A DNA stretch of 64,000 bases from Alphaproteobacteria bacterium (GTDB taxonomy: Bacteria; Pseudomonadota; Alphaproteobacteria; CAAHEQ01; UBA3637). Shown piece after piece: positions 63,814 through 64,000 of the stretch (the stretch's first letter is position 1; every line of letters begins with the position of its first letter). The stretch lies in contig JAGCKR010000062.1 of assembly GCA_017647405.1 (NCBI GenBank), forward strand, positions 103,606 to 167,605. Reading direction: 5' to 3'. The position numbers and the translations under genes are program-made. The notes below the pieces were generated by a model. The model did no database searches and had not been told where the DNA came from. It saw nothing but the letters and a program-made list of their open reading frames with translations.

Positions 63814-64000
63814 TCAATAGCCTACTATTTTTCTTATTTTTTCACTAACAACGTCAATGGGTCCCGTCCCATCAACGCACACTAAGAGCCCCTTTTGTTC
63901 GTAGTAAGGTATAACTGGAGCCGTTACAGAGCGGAACGTCCGGAGTCTAGATACAACCGTTTCATAGGTATCGTCAGCCCGCCTTGTAAATTCTTTACAA
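63814..64000 (-). CDS. adk: Adenylate kinase, C-terminal part (runs off window)
   Basis: The last 61 codons of adk are readable on the minus strand to a TGA at 63816-63814: FTRRADDTYETVVSRLRTF, then TAPVIPYYEQKGLLVCVDG and PIDVVSEKI in order. This is the conserved C-terminal LID-return and final helix of adenylate kinase (ATP + AMP to 2 ADP). The order adk-rpsM is standard in alphaproteobacteria. The codon choice (CGG, AGG, AGA, CTC) and GC content look higher than in the genes beside it. Confidence 0.88.
   Translation of the reverse strand, partial: CKEFTRRADDTYETVVSRLRTFRSVTAPVIPYYEQKGLLVCVDGTGPIDVVSEKIRKIVGY

Overview
The window is AT-rich chromosomal DNA, most likely from an uncultured, host-associated (gut-type) alphaproteobacterium. 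Evidence for this is the order adk-rpsM-rpsK-rpoA-rplQ, the ruvA-ruvB-ybgC-tolQ-tolR-tolA-tolB cluster, tsaB-rimI, and at least five ankyrin-repeat proteins scattered among lineage-specific genes. The class assignment is an inference from gene order and style, not from a marker tree. I see no transposase, integrase, rRNA or CRISPR array.

Layout. 1-232: a terminator and GC-rich hairpins. 233-5685 (minus): a four-gene MoxR-AAA / metallopeptidase-VWA module whose last gene carries a large GGQNQQ repeat. 5835-7796: an ASCH protein, a GNAT acetyltransferase and two small paralogous single-TM proteins. 7923-18853 (plus): a surface-polysaccharide locus with five GT2-type proteins, UDP-galactopyranose mutase and UDP-glucose dehydrogenase. 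One of the five is a 1365-aa fusion of three GT2 domains and a GT-D domain. Two copies of a terminator-plus-promoter cassette drive two parts of the locus. 18966-25237 (minus): a lipoprotein and the tol/ruv cluster, with no pal after tolB. 25448-26893: dnaB.

26913-37523: housekeeping tsaB-rimI is embedded among lineage-specific genes. These include three unrelated-looking proteins with HExxH zinc-protease signatures (1554, 458 and about 455 aa), a MORN-repeat secreted protein and a methyltransferase. 37639-37714: tRNA-Thr(UGU), followed by a duplicated 3' end and terminator. 38083-43815: tandem GNAT paralogues, small unknowns and two ankyrin proteins. 43999-46459: a membrane-anchored GT2 and a GT6 (ABO-like) glycosyltransferase that share an extra domain. 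46494-51475: a VanX-like dipeptidase, a tandem pair of about 620-aa proteins each with two HEPN-like Rx4H motifs, and a small secreted peptide. 51684-53075: a sodium:solute symporter. 53303-59887: three ankyrin proteins, a protein made of about six internal repeats, and a possible SpvC/OspF-like phosphothreonine lyase. 59958-60876: a lipoprotein behind a structured leader with a palindromic promoter. 61163-64000: the rplQ-rpoA-rpsK-rpsM-adk end of the ribosomal protein cluster.

How it fits together. Housekeeping blocks (tol/ruv, dnaB, tsaB-rimI, ribosomal) alternate with accessory islands rich in surface glycan enzymes and in repeat or effector-like proteins, as expected for a bacterium living in close contact with eukaryotic hosts. 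Many transcription units begin with near-consensus sigma70 promoters, nearly always with 17-bp spacers, and convergent units are often separated by symmetric terminators. The strongest candidates for undescribed biology are the paired double-HEPN-motif proteins, the SD-sequestering leader upstream of the 225-aa lipoprotein, the promoter-in-terminator cassette, the 1554-aa metalloprotease-like giant and the SpvC-like protein.
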